From Paraperibacillus marinus (lineage in GTDB: Bacteria; Bacillota; Bacilli; Bacillales; DSM-1321), in assembly GCF_046237605.1 (NCBI RefSeq), contig NZ_CP143542.1:496001-560000 (forward strand): a stretch of DNA of 64,000 bases, read 5' to 3'. Both the position numbers and the translations under genes were made by a program. Positions within the stretch are counted from its first letter, which is position 1. Every line of letters starts with the position of its first letter. The notes under the pieces are model-generated. The model ran no database searches, was not told the DNA's origin, and saw nothing but the letters and a program-made list of their open reading frames with translations. Shown piece after piece: positions 8,072 through 16,946 of this stretch.

Positions 8072-8935
8072 TTATTCTTTTGTATTTAAAAACTTATATA
8101 TAACAGAGAAGTCATCCTTACTGTAACCAAATTGTTTAGCTAACCCGTAAATTTCTTTTGTGACATTTGCAATAGGAAGGGAAACCTTATGTTCGTAGGC
8201 TGCCTGCGACACGAGCTGTAAATCCTTTTGCAAATGTTCAAGCGGGAATTCGGCTGCATAGTTTCCATTCAGGAGTTTGTCTTTTTTGCTGTTTAGAAAA
8301 GGGGCTGCTGTAACTCCGCCAAGCAGAGTATTCATGACCGTCTCTTTATCTAGACCCATTGATTCTCCAAGTGTTACGGCTTCCGAAAAAGCTGCCATTG
8401 ATTGGGCAAGCATGAGGTTGACCACTAATTTCATAGAAGAACCTTTTCCATTTTCCCCTTGATGCTGGATGGCTTTACCCATTAATTCCATCATAGGTCT
8501 CGCTTCTTCCAAATCTTCTTTATTTCCTCCGACGAGGAACACTAATTCACCCTTTTCTGCCGGGATTTTCGAACCGGCAACCGGAGCGTCTAAGAAACGG
8601 ATGTGGCGTCTCGATGCTTCCTCTGCCATTTTTCGTGTGAAGGATGGATCTACTGTACTGCAATCCACCCATAGCCTGCCTTCTGAAAACTCCTCTAAAA
8701 ACCCATCTTTTCCAAGGGCAACAGACTCTACTACCTGGGGATTTGCAAGCATGGTAAAAATGATATCAGCCCGCTTTGCAACCTGCCGGGGGGAGTCTGC
8801 CCAAATTGCGCCTTCCTTTATAAGGGAATCTGCTTTAGACTTTGAACGATTATATAAGATGACCTTATAACCACTCTTAAGTAGGTTATTTGCCATACGG
8901 CTGCCCATAATGCCGAGACCGATAAATCCAATCAT
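8072..8935 (-). CDS. NAD(P)-dependent beta-hydroxyacid dehydrogenase family oxidoreductase
   Basis: A 287-residue protein starting with the dinucleotide-binding motif MIGFIGLGIMGSRMANNL. It carries the family substrate-binding signature FLDAPVAGSK near residue 115 and the GKGSSMKLVVN catalytic-lysine region near 165. This is the 3-hydroxyisobutyrate/tartronate-semialdehyde/GLYR1-like family. Substrate is not predictable: enzymes of this group reduce semialdehydes or oxidise beta-hydroxyacids. It stands alone with no operon partner. Confidence 0.88.
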   Translation of the reverse strand: MIGFIGLGIMGSRMANNLLKSGYKVILYNRSKSKADSLIKEGAIWADSPRQVAKRADIIFTMLANPQVVESVALGKDGFLEEFSEGRLWVDCSTVDPSFTRKMAEEASRRHIRFLDAPVAGSKIPAEKGELVFLVGGNKEDLEEARPMMELMGKAIQHQGENGKGSSMKLVVNLMLAQSMAAFSEAVTLGESMGLDKETVMNTLLGGVTAAPFLNSKKDKLLNGNYAAEFPLEHLQKDLQLVSQAAYEHKVSLPIANVTKEIYGLAKQFGYSKDDFSVIYKFLNTKE

Positions 8936-9410
8936 TTAAAAACCTCCATTTATATATTATGAACATGTATATTTTCATTATTCTGCCTGTGTCCATTCTC
9001 TGATAAAATCAGGGTTCTGGCAAAAGAAAAGCATTTCTCTTCATAATCGCGAGTCATAATAATAATTAGGTTATTTTTTTCGAGAAACTCACTCAGCAAG
9101 TATTTTGAACCCACATTGCAGACTATGGGAGAGTAAATTCAAATAAAGATAAAAACTTAATAAAAAGGCATAGCTTTGTTTGGGATCCTATTCAAAAGAC
9201 GGGCTTGAGTGGTTCTCTAAATATAAAACAAGAATTCTATGGACCACAGGCTAGGGTCGCCCCTTTATCAACTTGGAAGAAGCCGCTCAGTTTATCAATG
9301 CATAGTGTCACCAATTTTTACACATTGGCAGACCACCACATTCTGACCACGAAACATATATAGCGATTTTTCTTCTCTTTTTTTAAAAGACAAAAAAGCC
9401 CGATGAATCT
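8936..9410. other. Intergenic region, no gene seen
   Basis: About 475 bases between the oxidoreductase start and the IS3 remnant. No supported frame or hairpin was found apart from AT-rich promoter-like sequence near 8940-9000. Confidence 0.4.
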
Positions 9411-9652
9411 GAACTACACCCAGTCAAGTAGACAATAGTAATAATAAAAACTTATTAAGCGGCTTTAGTCCTGTATTCTATGGGGCTAAGGCCGTTTAAT
9501 CGTTTTTGATACCGTTCATGATTATAGAAGTGTATGTACTCCTCTATCGCCTTAGAAAGTTCTTCATACGTCTCGTATTTCTCCAGATAATATTGGAGCG
9601 TGCCAGGCTTTATTATGAAAATAATATTCTGTCCAGATATGAGAATGCCCAA
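9411..9652 (-). mobile_element. IS3-family insertion sequence remnant (3' end of orfB)
   Basis: The last residues match the C-terminus of IS3-family transposases: EYIHFYNHERYQKRLNGLSP followed by IEYRT. The upstream catalytic domain is missing. Just beyond the stop lies TGTCTACTTGACTGGGTGTA on the minus strand (9411-9434), the expected type of terminal inverted repeat. The opposite end was not found. It is a dead fragment unrelated to the complete IS3 element at 49.5 kb, whose ends differ. Confidence 0.7.
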
Positions 9653-9751
9653 TAGGCAGTTAAAGGCGGAATAAAGACCGAAAATTTCTTTTACATATAG
9701 GAACTCAGAGGCGAAATTAAAGGAAAAGAAGTATCTAGGTAACTTTTACAC

Positions 9752-9792
9752 AAAAAATGCTTGGTGCCCATCAAGGCTCAAGCATTTTTTGT
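9752..9792 (-). terminator. Bidirectional terminator downstream of the coiled-coil membrane protein gene
   Basis: AAAAAATGCTTG pairs with CAAGCATTTTTT around a 15-nt loop, giving T-runs on both strands. Confidence 0.8.
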
Positions 9793-9882
9793 TCAGTTTA
9801 GATGTAAGAAAATCACCAGTGGGTCTAACAGCATTTTCTTGATACACATAATTAATTGGCTAGAACAATTATTTTTGTAATT

Positions 9883-10581
9883 TCAATTCAATCTTTCTTC
9901 CACCTCAAGCGTTGGAAAATAGTCCCCGTACTCATTTGTTTCCTTTTCATTACGGTTCATGCTGACAGTTCCAATCCCGGTAAATGTAATGGTTAAGATT
10001 TGCCATCCCCCGTGATTCAATAATTCATCTGATAATGAAGTGTATCTGGAGACTGCCAAATCCCTAGCGGTGAAATCGCCGTCAGCCAACGAAATCGTTG
10101 CTTTAATTTCGCCATTTCCGAGAGAAACATTACTTAATTGGTCACCATCTCCGGTGGCATAATCCTCAATCATACTTCTAGCTTCGCTTAGTGTCATTTC
10201 TTCTCGGGATTGCTTGGCTGCTTCGGCCGCCTCTGCTTCCGCTACAGCTTTTGCCTCTGCTTCCTGCTTCGCATTTTCTTCCGCTAGTCGCTTCTCTTCG
10301 GCTAACCGCTTCTCCTCAGCTTCTCTCTGCTTTTTTTCCTCCTGTACTTTGAACCAAGGAGCAGCCTCATCTACTTTCGCTTGCAATTCTTTGTTTTTAG
10401 ATTCAAGGCTTGCTACAGTATTTGTTTCGGCAACCATTTTTTGCTGCCACTTGTCGGCTCTGGCATTGGCACTATCTACTTGCTCTGATGAAGGTCCAAG
10501 AGTACCGCCAACGATAAAAGCGAATAATGCCGTTAAGATATATGCCCATCTCTTTTTAATAAATTTCAAAACCTCTTCCAC
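9883..10581 (-). CDS. Membrane-anchored coiled-coil protein, 232 aa
   Basis: The N-terminus has one hydrophobic segment (about residues 12-29, AYILTALFAFIVGGTLG). A long Ala/Glu/Lys-rich coiled coil follows (about 33-130, with repeated EEKRLAEE units), and then a soluble C-terminal domain. Single-anchor proteins of this layout are common in Bacillus and their phages; function is not known. A terminator lies downstream and a 26-codon ORF lies upstream on the same strand. Confidence 0.7.
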   Translation of the reverse strand: MEEVLKFIKKRWAYILTALFAFIVGGTLGPSSEQVDSANARADKWQQKMVAETNTVASLESKNKELQAKVDEAAPWFKVQEEKKQREAEEKRLAEEKRLAEENAKQEAEAKAVAEAEAAEAAKQSREEMTLSEARSMIEDYATGDGDQLSNVSLGNGEIKATISLADGDFTARDLAVSRYTSLSDELLNHGGWQILTITFTGIGTVSMNRNEKETNEYGDYFPTLEVEERLN

Positions 10582-10648
10582 TTAAAATCCCCCAAAAGTA
10601 TTTTCGTAGCTGCCTTTGTTATTTTACCAGAATAACATGTATATGGAA

Positions 10649-10729
10649 CTAGGCTTTCTCATCTTCCTCCAATTTGAATAGAACATTTATCTCGGTGAAC
10701 AACTTTTGCAAAGCTTCTACCCAGTTCAT
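10649..10729 (-). CDS. Possible 26-aa small protein or leader peptide
   Basis: ATG at 10729 is preceded by AAAGGTGAGG at a good distance and reads MNWVEALQKLFTEINVLF... to a TAG at 10649. It is amphipathic and lies 67 bases upstream of the coiled-coil protein gene. It could be a small protein or a translated leader. Coding status is uncertain because of its length. Confidence 0.35.
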   Translation of the reverse strand: MNWVEALQKLFTEINVLFKLEEDEKA

Positions 10730-11178
10730 TTTCCTCACCTTTGATTTCATCTTAACTTCCTGATTAAGTTGTATCCTGTTTATTTCTGCGATTGACAAAC
10801 AGATTCCTCCCACTAGGAACCATTTCAGAGGGTAGACACAGGCAGTCGGATTCTATACCGGTTCAATGGGGAGTTATTTATGTTAAATTGGACAAAAAGC
10901 ATGACTTGTCCCTGGCGTCTCACAAAAAAGGTGAAAAAAGCCTCTCATTATGCCACGAAGACAAAAGTTCCAAATATATATAACCTTTTCTAAAAAAGTT
11001 AGAATTTTATAAAAATAACATAACCAATACAATTAAAGTGTAAAGAGGATTTACCAAAACGCTGGAGGGGGCAAAAGGGGATGAAGGCTGATCATTTTAC
11101 TCCGTGAAATGAAACCGCTGTCAAAATAAAATTAAGTATGGTTTGTTGGATAAATAAATTTATAAATGGAGGCATGCT
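10730..11178. other. Upstream region of the fructoside utilisation operon
   Basis: About 450 bases without a convincing gene. A 63-codon frame at 10792 lacks a ribosome binding site and family-like sequence. The useful content is a cre-like site at 11109-11124 and the ribosome binding site GGAGG at 11168-11172. Confidence 0.5.
11109..11124 (+). promoter_or_regulatory. Catabolite-response element (cre) upstream of the sugar operon
   Basis: ATGAAACCGCTGTCAA matches the CcpA consensus WTGNNARCGNWWWCAW at 14 of 16 positions. It lies about 55 bases before the solute-binding protein start, a position compatible with repression by CcpA-HPr(Ser-P) when preferred sugars are present. Confidence 0.55.
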
Positions 11179-12516
11179 GTGGTGAGGAAAAAAGGGATCT
11201 TATCCGTTGTTTCATTTTTATTAGTGTCATCTCTCTTTTTGTCGGGCTGTTCGGGAGAGAAAGCAGGAAGTTCGAAAGCTAAAGCTGATGATAAAACGAT
11301 TACAGTTCTTGTTGAGGGGGGAAGTCCGGCCTTTAAGGTGGCGAAGGAAACCGCTGGGGAATTTAAGGAGGAAACAGGCTATACAGTTAAAATTGAATCG
11401 GTTCCTTATACTGGGGTCTATGACAAACTTAAGGCTGAGGTAGCTTCCCAGGCGGGGGCATTCGATGTGGCAACCATTGATATCCTCTGGTTTCCGGCTC
11501 TGGCTGGCGGTCTTTTGCCGTTAAAAGGTCTTATGACAGATGACATTAAAAATGATTTATTTCCGGGATTAGTAGAAGGCGGAAGTTATCAGGATAAGGT
11601 TTATGGCATGCCGGTATGGACGAACGCCAAGAATTTAATCTACCGTAAAGATCTTTTTGAAGATGAAAAGAACAAAGCAGATTTCAAAGCAAAGTATGGC
11701 TATGAGCTGCGTCCGCCGACAACTTGGAAAGAGTATAGTGATACGGCCAAGTTTTTTACAAAGGATACTGATAAAGACGGCAAAGTGGATATGTATGGAT
11801 CAACCGTCTTCGGTGCGAACAATGGAGATGCGGTGGCCAGCTGGCTTGATCATGCAGCCCAGGCAGGTGCGAAACCATTGGTAGTGGGTGAGAAAGGCAA
11901 AGTTCTTGTTAATTCGAAGCCGTATGTGGATTCGCTGCAATTCCTGGTGGATCTTTTGAAAAAGGATAAGTCGGTTCCGTCTGGTGCACTGGAAATGGCA
12001 TCTGCTGAAACGTCTGAGCTGTTCTGGAATGGAAAATCCGCGATGATGCTTGCATGGGGTCACTTTTATGTTCCTTCCAATGACGCTAAGCAATCAAAGG
12101 TAGCCGGAAAAGTCGGAAGTGCTCCAATGATTGGCGGCGAAGCAGGAATAGGTGCGGTCCCTGGCCCATGGTATCAGGTGATTCCAAGCTCTTCCAAAAA
12201 GCAGAAGGTCGCCAAGGATTACCTCAACTTTATTTATGAAAAGAATGAACTATTCATGAAGTCACTCGGCGTAGCAGCAAGAAAGTCTGTATTTGAAAGT
12301 TACGGCACGAAACCTGGCTACGAACACTTGAAACCACTTACGGCTACTTTGAGCGGACCGCAGACACAGAACCGTCCAGCGATTAAGGAATGGCAGGAAA
12401 TCGAAAGTGAAGCCCTTATCCCAGCTGTACAATATGCGCTTTCAGGAGAAAAAACACCTCAGGAAGCACTTGATTGGGCAGCGGATGTAATAAAAGATTT
12501 ATTGCCGCCACAATAA
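11179..12516 (+). CDS. Sugar ABC transporter substrate-binding lipoprotein
   Basis: A lipoprotein with a basic N-terminus and lipobox LFLSGC (Cys24), so it is anchored on the outer face of the membrane. The mature part is an extracellular solute-binding protein of the family that binds oligosaccharides: FDVATIDILWFPALAGGLLP, then a C-terminal helical lobe. The GTG at 11179 is preferred because GGAGG lies 6 bases upstream. It is the first gene of a catabolic operon and is followed by a hairpin that may favour its transcript. Confidence 0.9.
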   Translation: MVRKKGILSVVSFLLVSSLFLSGCSGEKAGSSKAKADDKTITVLVEGGSPAFKVAKETAGEFKEETGYTVKIESVPYTGVYDKLKAEVASQAGAFDVATIDILWFPALAGGLLPLKGLMTDDIKNDLFPGLVEGGSYQDKVYGMPVWTNAKNLIYRKDLFEDEKNKADFKAKYGYELRPPTTWKEYSDTAKFFTKDTDKDGKVDMYGSTVFGANNGDAVASWLDHAAQAGAKPLVVGEKGKVLVNSKPYVDSLQFLVDLLKKDKSVPSGALEMASAETSELFWNGKSAMMLAWGHFYVPSNDAKQSKVAGKVGSAPMIGGEAGIGAVPGPWYQVIPSSSKKQKVAKDYLNFIYEKNELFMKSLGVAARKSVFESYGTKPGYEHLKPLTATLSGPQTQNRPAIKEWQEIESEALIPAVQYALSGEKTPQEALDWAADVIKDLLPPQ

Positions 12517-12526
12517 GTTTTGAAAG

Positions 12527-12567
12527 AGAACCTCTTCATGCGGCTGTCCGGCCGGTGAGGAGGTTCT
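12527..12567 (+). other. Intercistronic hairpin between binding protein and permease genes
   Basis: AGAACCTC pairs with GAGGTTCT around a GC-rich inner arm. No T-run follows on the plus strand; instead an A-run leads into the permease leader. Such hairpins commonly protect the upstream binding-protein mRNA from 3' decay and give it higher expression than the permeases. Confidence 0.55.
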
Positions 12568-12609
12568 AAAAAAATGCAGTTTACCACTTTTATAGAAAGG
12601 AGGGGTTTT

Positions 12610-13500
12610 ATGAGACTGAGAAATGGGGCATTATCGGCAATCTTTTTCCTCCCTGCGGGAAGCTTCATGCTGGTATTTCTGCTATATCCCATCTTTCTTT
12701 TAATCAAAGACAGTTTTTATAAAATCGATATCATTAATCCTGCAATACGGGAGTTTGTCGGCTTTGCGAATTATATAGACTCGCTGACTTCCGAACGCTT
12801 TTTAAAAGCCCTATGGAACACTGTGGTATATATAGGAGTGGCTGTGGGTGTCGAGTTTATCTTAGGACTGGTCCTGGCTTTGCTTCTAAGTAATGCATTT
12901 AAAGGCAGCCGGCTTATTCAGACCCTGCTGTTAAGCCCCCTTATGCTGGCCCCTTTAGTTACCGGGCTGATTTGGAAATTCATGCTGAATGACCAATTCG
13001 GGATTATCAACTGGGGACTTTATAAGCTGGGGATTCTCTCCGACCCGCACCAGATACTCTGGTTATCGGATTCCCGTTTTTCCCTCTATTCTGCGATTAT
13101 TGCAGACATCTGGCTGACCACGCCTTTCATGATGCTCGTTCTATTGGCCGGCATTAAAGGAATTCCAATCAGTTTATATGAATCTGCTGATATGGATGGG
13201 GCCAATAAATGGCAGAAGTTCCGTTACATTACGTTTCCTTCGCTTATACCGGTCGCAACTGTAGCTTTATTAATCCGGATCATTGATGCTGCGAGGACCT
13301 TTGATATTGTGTGGGTGCTGACGCAGGGAGGACCGGGTTTTTCTTCCGAGCTGCTGAGTACCTATATGTATAAGACATTGACACGGTATGGAGAAGTGGG
13401 GCAGTCCAGTGCGATGGCCGTCATTTTTATCATCATTTTATTAGTCCTGAGTTCGTTCTTCATTACAAAAATGTGGTCACCCAGGAGAAGGCATTCATAA
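12610..13500 (+). CDS. Sugar ABC transporter permease, first subunit (MalF/UgpA type)
   Basis: A 296-residue protein with six predicted membrane helices and the binding-protein-dependent permease EAA loop ESADMDGANKWQKFRYITFP near residue 195, which contacts the ATPase. The start at 12610 has AAAGGAGGGG 5 bases upstream; a longer frame from 12574 includes this ribosome binding site and is unlikely. It pairs with the next gene to form the channel. Confidence 0.9.
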   Translation: MRLRNGALSAIFFLPAGSFMLVFLLYPIFLLIKDSFYKIDIINPAIREFVGFANYIDSLTSERFLKALWNTVVYIGVAVGVEFILGLVLALLLSNAFKGSRLIQTLLLSPLMLAPLVTGLIWKFMLNDQFGIINWGLYKLGILSDPHQILWLSDSRFSLYSAIIADIWLTTPFMMLVLLAGIKGIPISLYESADMDGANKWQKFRYITFPSLIPVATVALLIRIIDAARTFDIVWVLTQGGPGFSSELLSTYMYKTLTRYGEVGQSSAMAVIFIIILLVLSSFFITKMWSPRRRHS

Positions 13501-13518
13501 GGAGAGGTGAAAAGAATC

Positions 13519-14406
13519 ATGACTCAAATGCCATTAAAAGAAACGATGGTTGAAAAACCCGTCAGTTTTGCCGGTTTTCAATTTAAACATAAGCTTTGGT
13601 CGCTGATTGTACTGGCAGCCACCTGTTTGCTGGCTTTATTATTCCTGGGTCCGTATCTCTATCTGCTTTTAACATCATTGAAACCTTCCTCCGAAGCAGT
13701 GACTGTACCACCCACTTTATGGCCCTCGGAATTTTCCCTGGAAAATTACCGGAAAATGTTCGAATACCTGCCTATCGGAAAATACTTTCTTAATAGCTTG
13801 ATAACGGCCGGTGCCAGCACCATTCTAAGCGTATTTTTTGGCGCAATGGCTGCGTACGGGATTTCCAGGTTTTCTTCCATAACAGGAAGCTACTTTTTGC
13901 TATTTACGCTGGTAATCAGGATGGTACCCATGATCAGCATTGCCATTCCGATGTATATGATTGTAAAAAGTATGGGCCTGATTGATACCCATGTTGCCAT
14001 GATCCTGGTGTATACGAGCTTGAATGTCCCATTTGCGATCTGGCTGATGATCGGCTTTTTTGACTCGATTCCAAAGGAATTTGATGAAGCGGCGAGGGTG
14101 GATGGCTGCAGCTGGATTGGTGCCTTCATCAGAATCATTCTTCCCGTGTCACTTCCCGGCCTTGCCACGACGGCTATCTTTACGTTTATGTTAGCCTGGA
14201 ATGATTTCTTGTTCTCGCTGCTCATGACCAGTACGAATGCCAAAACGGCGACAGTAGGAATTTCGGAATTCCTTACGGCTTATAATCTGGATTTAGGGCC
14301 CATGACAGCTGCCGCCATCTCATTCAGTCTGCCTGTTATGATTTTCTCCTTTTTCGTACAGCGTCATATTGTAAGCGGCATGACTTTAGGAGCGGTAAAA
14401 GAATAA
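13519..14406 (+). CDS. Sugar ABC transporter permease, second subunit (MalG/UgpE type)
   Basis: A protein of about 295 residues with six membrane helices and the EAA motif FDEAARVDGCSWIGAFIRI near residue 190. The ATG at 13519 follows AAGGAGAGG at a normal distance. No ATPase gene is present anywhere in the operon; as in many Bacillus sugar importers, a shared MsmX-type ATPase encoded elsewhere would be needed. Confidence 0.9.
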   Translation: MTQMPLKETMVEKPVSFAGFQFKHKLWSLIVLAATCLLALLFLGPYLYLLLTSLKPSSEAVTVPPTLWPSEFSLENYRKMFEYLPIGKYFLNSLITAGASTILSVFFGAMAAYGISRFSSITGSYFLLFTLVIRMVPMISIAIPMYMIVKSMGLIDTHVAMILVYTSLNVPFAIWLMIGFFDSIPKEFDEAARVDGCSWIGAFIRIILPVSLPGLATTAIFTFMLAWNDFLFSLLMTSTNAKTATVGISEFLTAYNLDLGPMTAAAISFSLPVMIFSFFVQRHIVSGMTLGAVKE

Positions 14407-14445
14407 CGATTTGAAAAAAGGCAAATGACGGAGTGAGGTAAATCT

Positions 14446-15429
14446 ATGATCGATGTAACAGCTATTGGAGAGCTATTAATTGATTTTACTCAAACGAAAA
14501 ATGCTGATGAGGAGAAGGTGTCCTTTGTCAGGAATCCTGGCGGAGCCCCGGCAAATGTACTCGCGGCATTGGCCAAATTGAAGCGAAAGACGGCATTTAT
14601 AGGTAAGGTCGGGAACGATTCTTTTGGACAGTATCTTGAAAAGGTGTTAATAGACAGCAGAGTGGATACGAAGGGCTTAAGTTTTTCTAACGAAATCCCT
14701 ACCACCCTTGCCTTTGTTCACTTAGACAAAGAGGGAGATCGCTCCTTCAGTTTTTATCGCAGCCCTGGTGCAGATATGATGCTGCAAACGGAGGACGTGG
14801 ACTCCGAAATCCTTGGCCAGTCCAAAATCGTCCACTTCGGTTCCCTTTCATTAACAGATGAGCCGGCCCGGACGGCATCCTTAACAGCGATAGAACAAGC
14901 CAAAGCGATGGGAAAGATAATTTCCTTTGATCCTAATTATCGGAGTCAATTATGGAAGAGTGAAAATCATGCCAGAGTCATGATGAAAAAAGGACTTCAG
15001 CAAGCGGATATCGTGAAATTGTCAGAGGAAGAATTCTACCTGCTTGCTGGAGGAAAGGAGCTTCGAGAGGGAACAGATTATTTAATGAAAGAAAATCAAG
15101 TATCCTTGCTATTCGTCACAACCGGGAGCGGTGGCTGCATCTTTCGCCGTGGAGAGGATTTTGGAAAAGTGGGCGGCATGAAGGTCAAAGCCGTAGATAC
15201 CACGGGAGCAGGTGATGCGTTTGTAGGAGGGATTCTCCATAAAGTCATCGAGTTTAACGTTCTTCCGTCTCAATTGAAGCTGCATGAAGTGACTGAAATG
15301 GCCCGATTTGCCAATGTCGTTGCGGCGCTGTCAGTCACAAAAAAGGGGGGAATCCCCAGCATGCCTCTATATGAAGAAGTGAAGCAATTATTTAACTCGG
15401 AAGGGAGTCACCAACATGTTAAAGCCTGA
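14446..15429 (+). CDS. PfkB-family fructokinase
   Basis: A 327-residue carbohydrate kinase. The N-terminal substrate motif is FVRNPGGAPANVLAALAKLK and the C-terminal ATP/anion-hole motif is DTTGAGDAFVGG with the catalytic base Asp257. It is closest in wording to the fructokinases that make fructose 6-phosphate. The next gene starts 14 bases before its stop, so translation is coupled to the fructosidase, which would supply its fructose. Confidence 0.88.
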   Translation: MIDVTAIGELLIDFTQTKNADEEKVSFVRNPGGAPANVLAALAKLKRKTAFIGKVGNDSFGQYLEKVLIDSRVDTKGLSFSNEIPTTLAFVHLDKEGDRSFSFYRSPGADMMLQTEDVDSEILGQSKIVHFGSLSLTDEPARTASLTAIEQAKAMGKIISFDPNYRSQLWKSENHARVMMKKGLQQADIVKLSEEEFYLLAGGKELREGTDYLMKENQVSLLFVTTGSGGCIFRRGEDFGKVGGMKVKAVDTTGAGDAFVGGILHKVIEFNVLPSQLKLHEVTEMARFANVVAALSVTKKGGIPSMPLYEEVKQLFNSEGSHQHVKA

Positions 15430-16891
15430 GTCTGCAGCCTGTCAGGAGCAATACCGGCAAGTTTATCATTTCACTCCCCAGCATAACTGGATGAATGATC
15501 CGAACGGATTGGTATATTTTCAAGGAGAATATCATTTGTTCTATCAATACCACCCTTTTGGCACCAAATGGGGTCCGATGCATTGGGGGCACGCTGTCAG
15601 TTCGGACCTGGTTCATTGGGAGCACCTGAAAACGGCGCTGGCGCCTGATGAAAACGGAATGATTTTCTCTGGCAGTGCTGTTGTCGACTGGAAGGATACT
15701 TCAGGATTCTTTGATGGAAAACCTGGTTTAGTGGCCATTTTCACTCATCATGATACATCTTTGGACACAGAGAAACCCCGGCAGCGGCAGAGTCTCGCCT
15801 ACAGCGTTGATAAAGGGCGGACGTGGATAAAATATCATCATAATCCGGTTCTAGTAAATGAGGAGAAAATTGATTTTCGTGATCCAAAGGTGTTCTGGCA
15901 TGAAGAAACCCATAAATGGATCATGGTGTTGGCAGCAGGGGATTGTATGGAAATCTACAGCTCTCCCAATTTAAAGGATTGGCATTTTGAAAGCTCATTT
16001 AGAGGGCACGGAGGAGAATCCTTTGGAGTATGGGAATGCCCGGATTTATTTAAACTGCCGGTCGGAGGTAACTCGGATCAAACGAAATGGGTTCTTCTCA
16101 TAAGTCACGGCGACAGCCCCTATGGTTCCAGAACACAATATTTCACAGGAGACTTCGACGGCCGCAGCTTTACAGATTCCTCTTCGGATCCCAGCGTAAA
16201 ATGGCTGGACAGCGGCAAAGATAATTACGCTGGAGTTACCTGGTCAGACACCTCCGATGGCAGGAGGATTTACATAGGCTGGATGAGCAATTGGAGATAT
16301 GCAAACGAAACCCCGACTTTAGAGTGGAGAGGGGCTATGACGCTCCCGCGTGAATTATACCTGACATCCAACGACCGAATGATCCAAAAGCCAATAAAAG
16401 AACTGGAAAATCTTCGTGATGAACATATCCATATTGAGAATCAGCCGCTGGCACCATATAGAGATCTTCTGGCGGACCTTCAAGGAACAACTTGTGAAAT
16501 CATTGCGGAGATTGAGTTCAAGGACGCCAAGGATTTTGGAATAAAAGTATTTAAGTCCGACCAAACAGAAGCAGTGATTGGCTATGATGCTGAAAAAGAG
16601 GAAATGTACATGGACCGGAGAAACTCGGGTGAAATTTCTTTTAATGAATTCTTTCCATCTCTTGATCGTGCAGCGATAAAAGCTCTACACCGCCGGATAA
16701 AATTCCATATTTTCATAGATCGTTCTTCGATTGAGGTTTTTGCCAATGATGGGGAAATGGTTATGACCCATCTGGTTTTTCCTGATTCCTTGGGCAAAAA
16801 TTTTGAACTGTTTTCAAATGGCGGGACCGCGACTCTGATTTCTTTGGATTTCTATCAATTAAAGTTCCCGTCAGATGATCCTTCTGAGTGA
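15416..16891 (+). CDS. GH32 beta-fructosidase
   Basis: A 491-residue enzyme with the GH32 five-bladed propeller triad. The nucleophile motif is WMNDPNG with Asp28, the transition-state motif is FRDPK with Asp156, and the acid/base motif is WECPDLF with Glu207. A C-terminal beta-sandwich follows (SIEVFANDGE). No signal peptide is present, so it acts inside the cell on imported beta-fructosides such as sucrose, inulobiose or short fructo-oligosaccharides. A phosphate-preferring function is not indicated because the operon has an ABC importer rather than a PTS. GGAAGGGAG precedes the ATG. Confidence 0.9.
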   Translation: MLKPESAACQEQYRQVYHFTPQHNWMNDPNGLVYFQGEYHLFYQYHPFGTKWGPMHWGHAVSSDLVHWEHLKTALAPDENGMIFSGSAVVDWKDTSGFFDGKPGLVAIFTHHDTSLDTEKPRQRQSLAYSVDKGRTWIKYHHNPVLVNEEKIDFRDPKVFWHEETHKWIMVLAAGDCMEIYSSPNLKDWHFESSFRGHGGESFGVWECPDLFKLPVGGNSDQTKWVLLISHGDSPYGSRTQYFTGDFDGRSFTDSSSDPSVKWLDSGKDNYAGVTWSDTSDGRRIYIGWMSNWRYANETPTLEWRGAMTLPRELYLTSNDRMIQKPIKELENLRDEHIHIENQPLAPYRDLLADLQGTTCEIIAEIEFKDAKDFGIKVFKSDQTEAVIGYDAEKEEMYMDRRNSGEISFNEFFPSLDRAAIKALHRRIKFHIFIDRSSIEVFANDGEMVMTHLVFPDSLGKNFELFSNGGTATLISLDFYQLKFPSDDPSE

Positions 16892-16946
16892 GAAAGCTGC
16901 AGGAAAAGCACATATGAACAAAAACTAACTTGATAGGAGAATGAGG

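Noticed and set aside
10792..10983. 63-codon plus-strand frame upstream of the fructoside operon
   Set aside because: No ribosome binding site and no conserved wording; it lies in the operon's upstream region.
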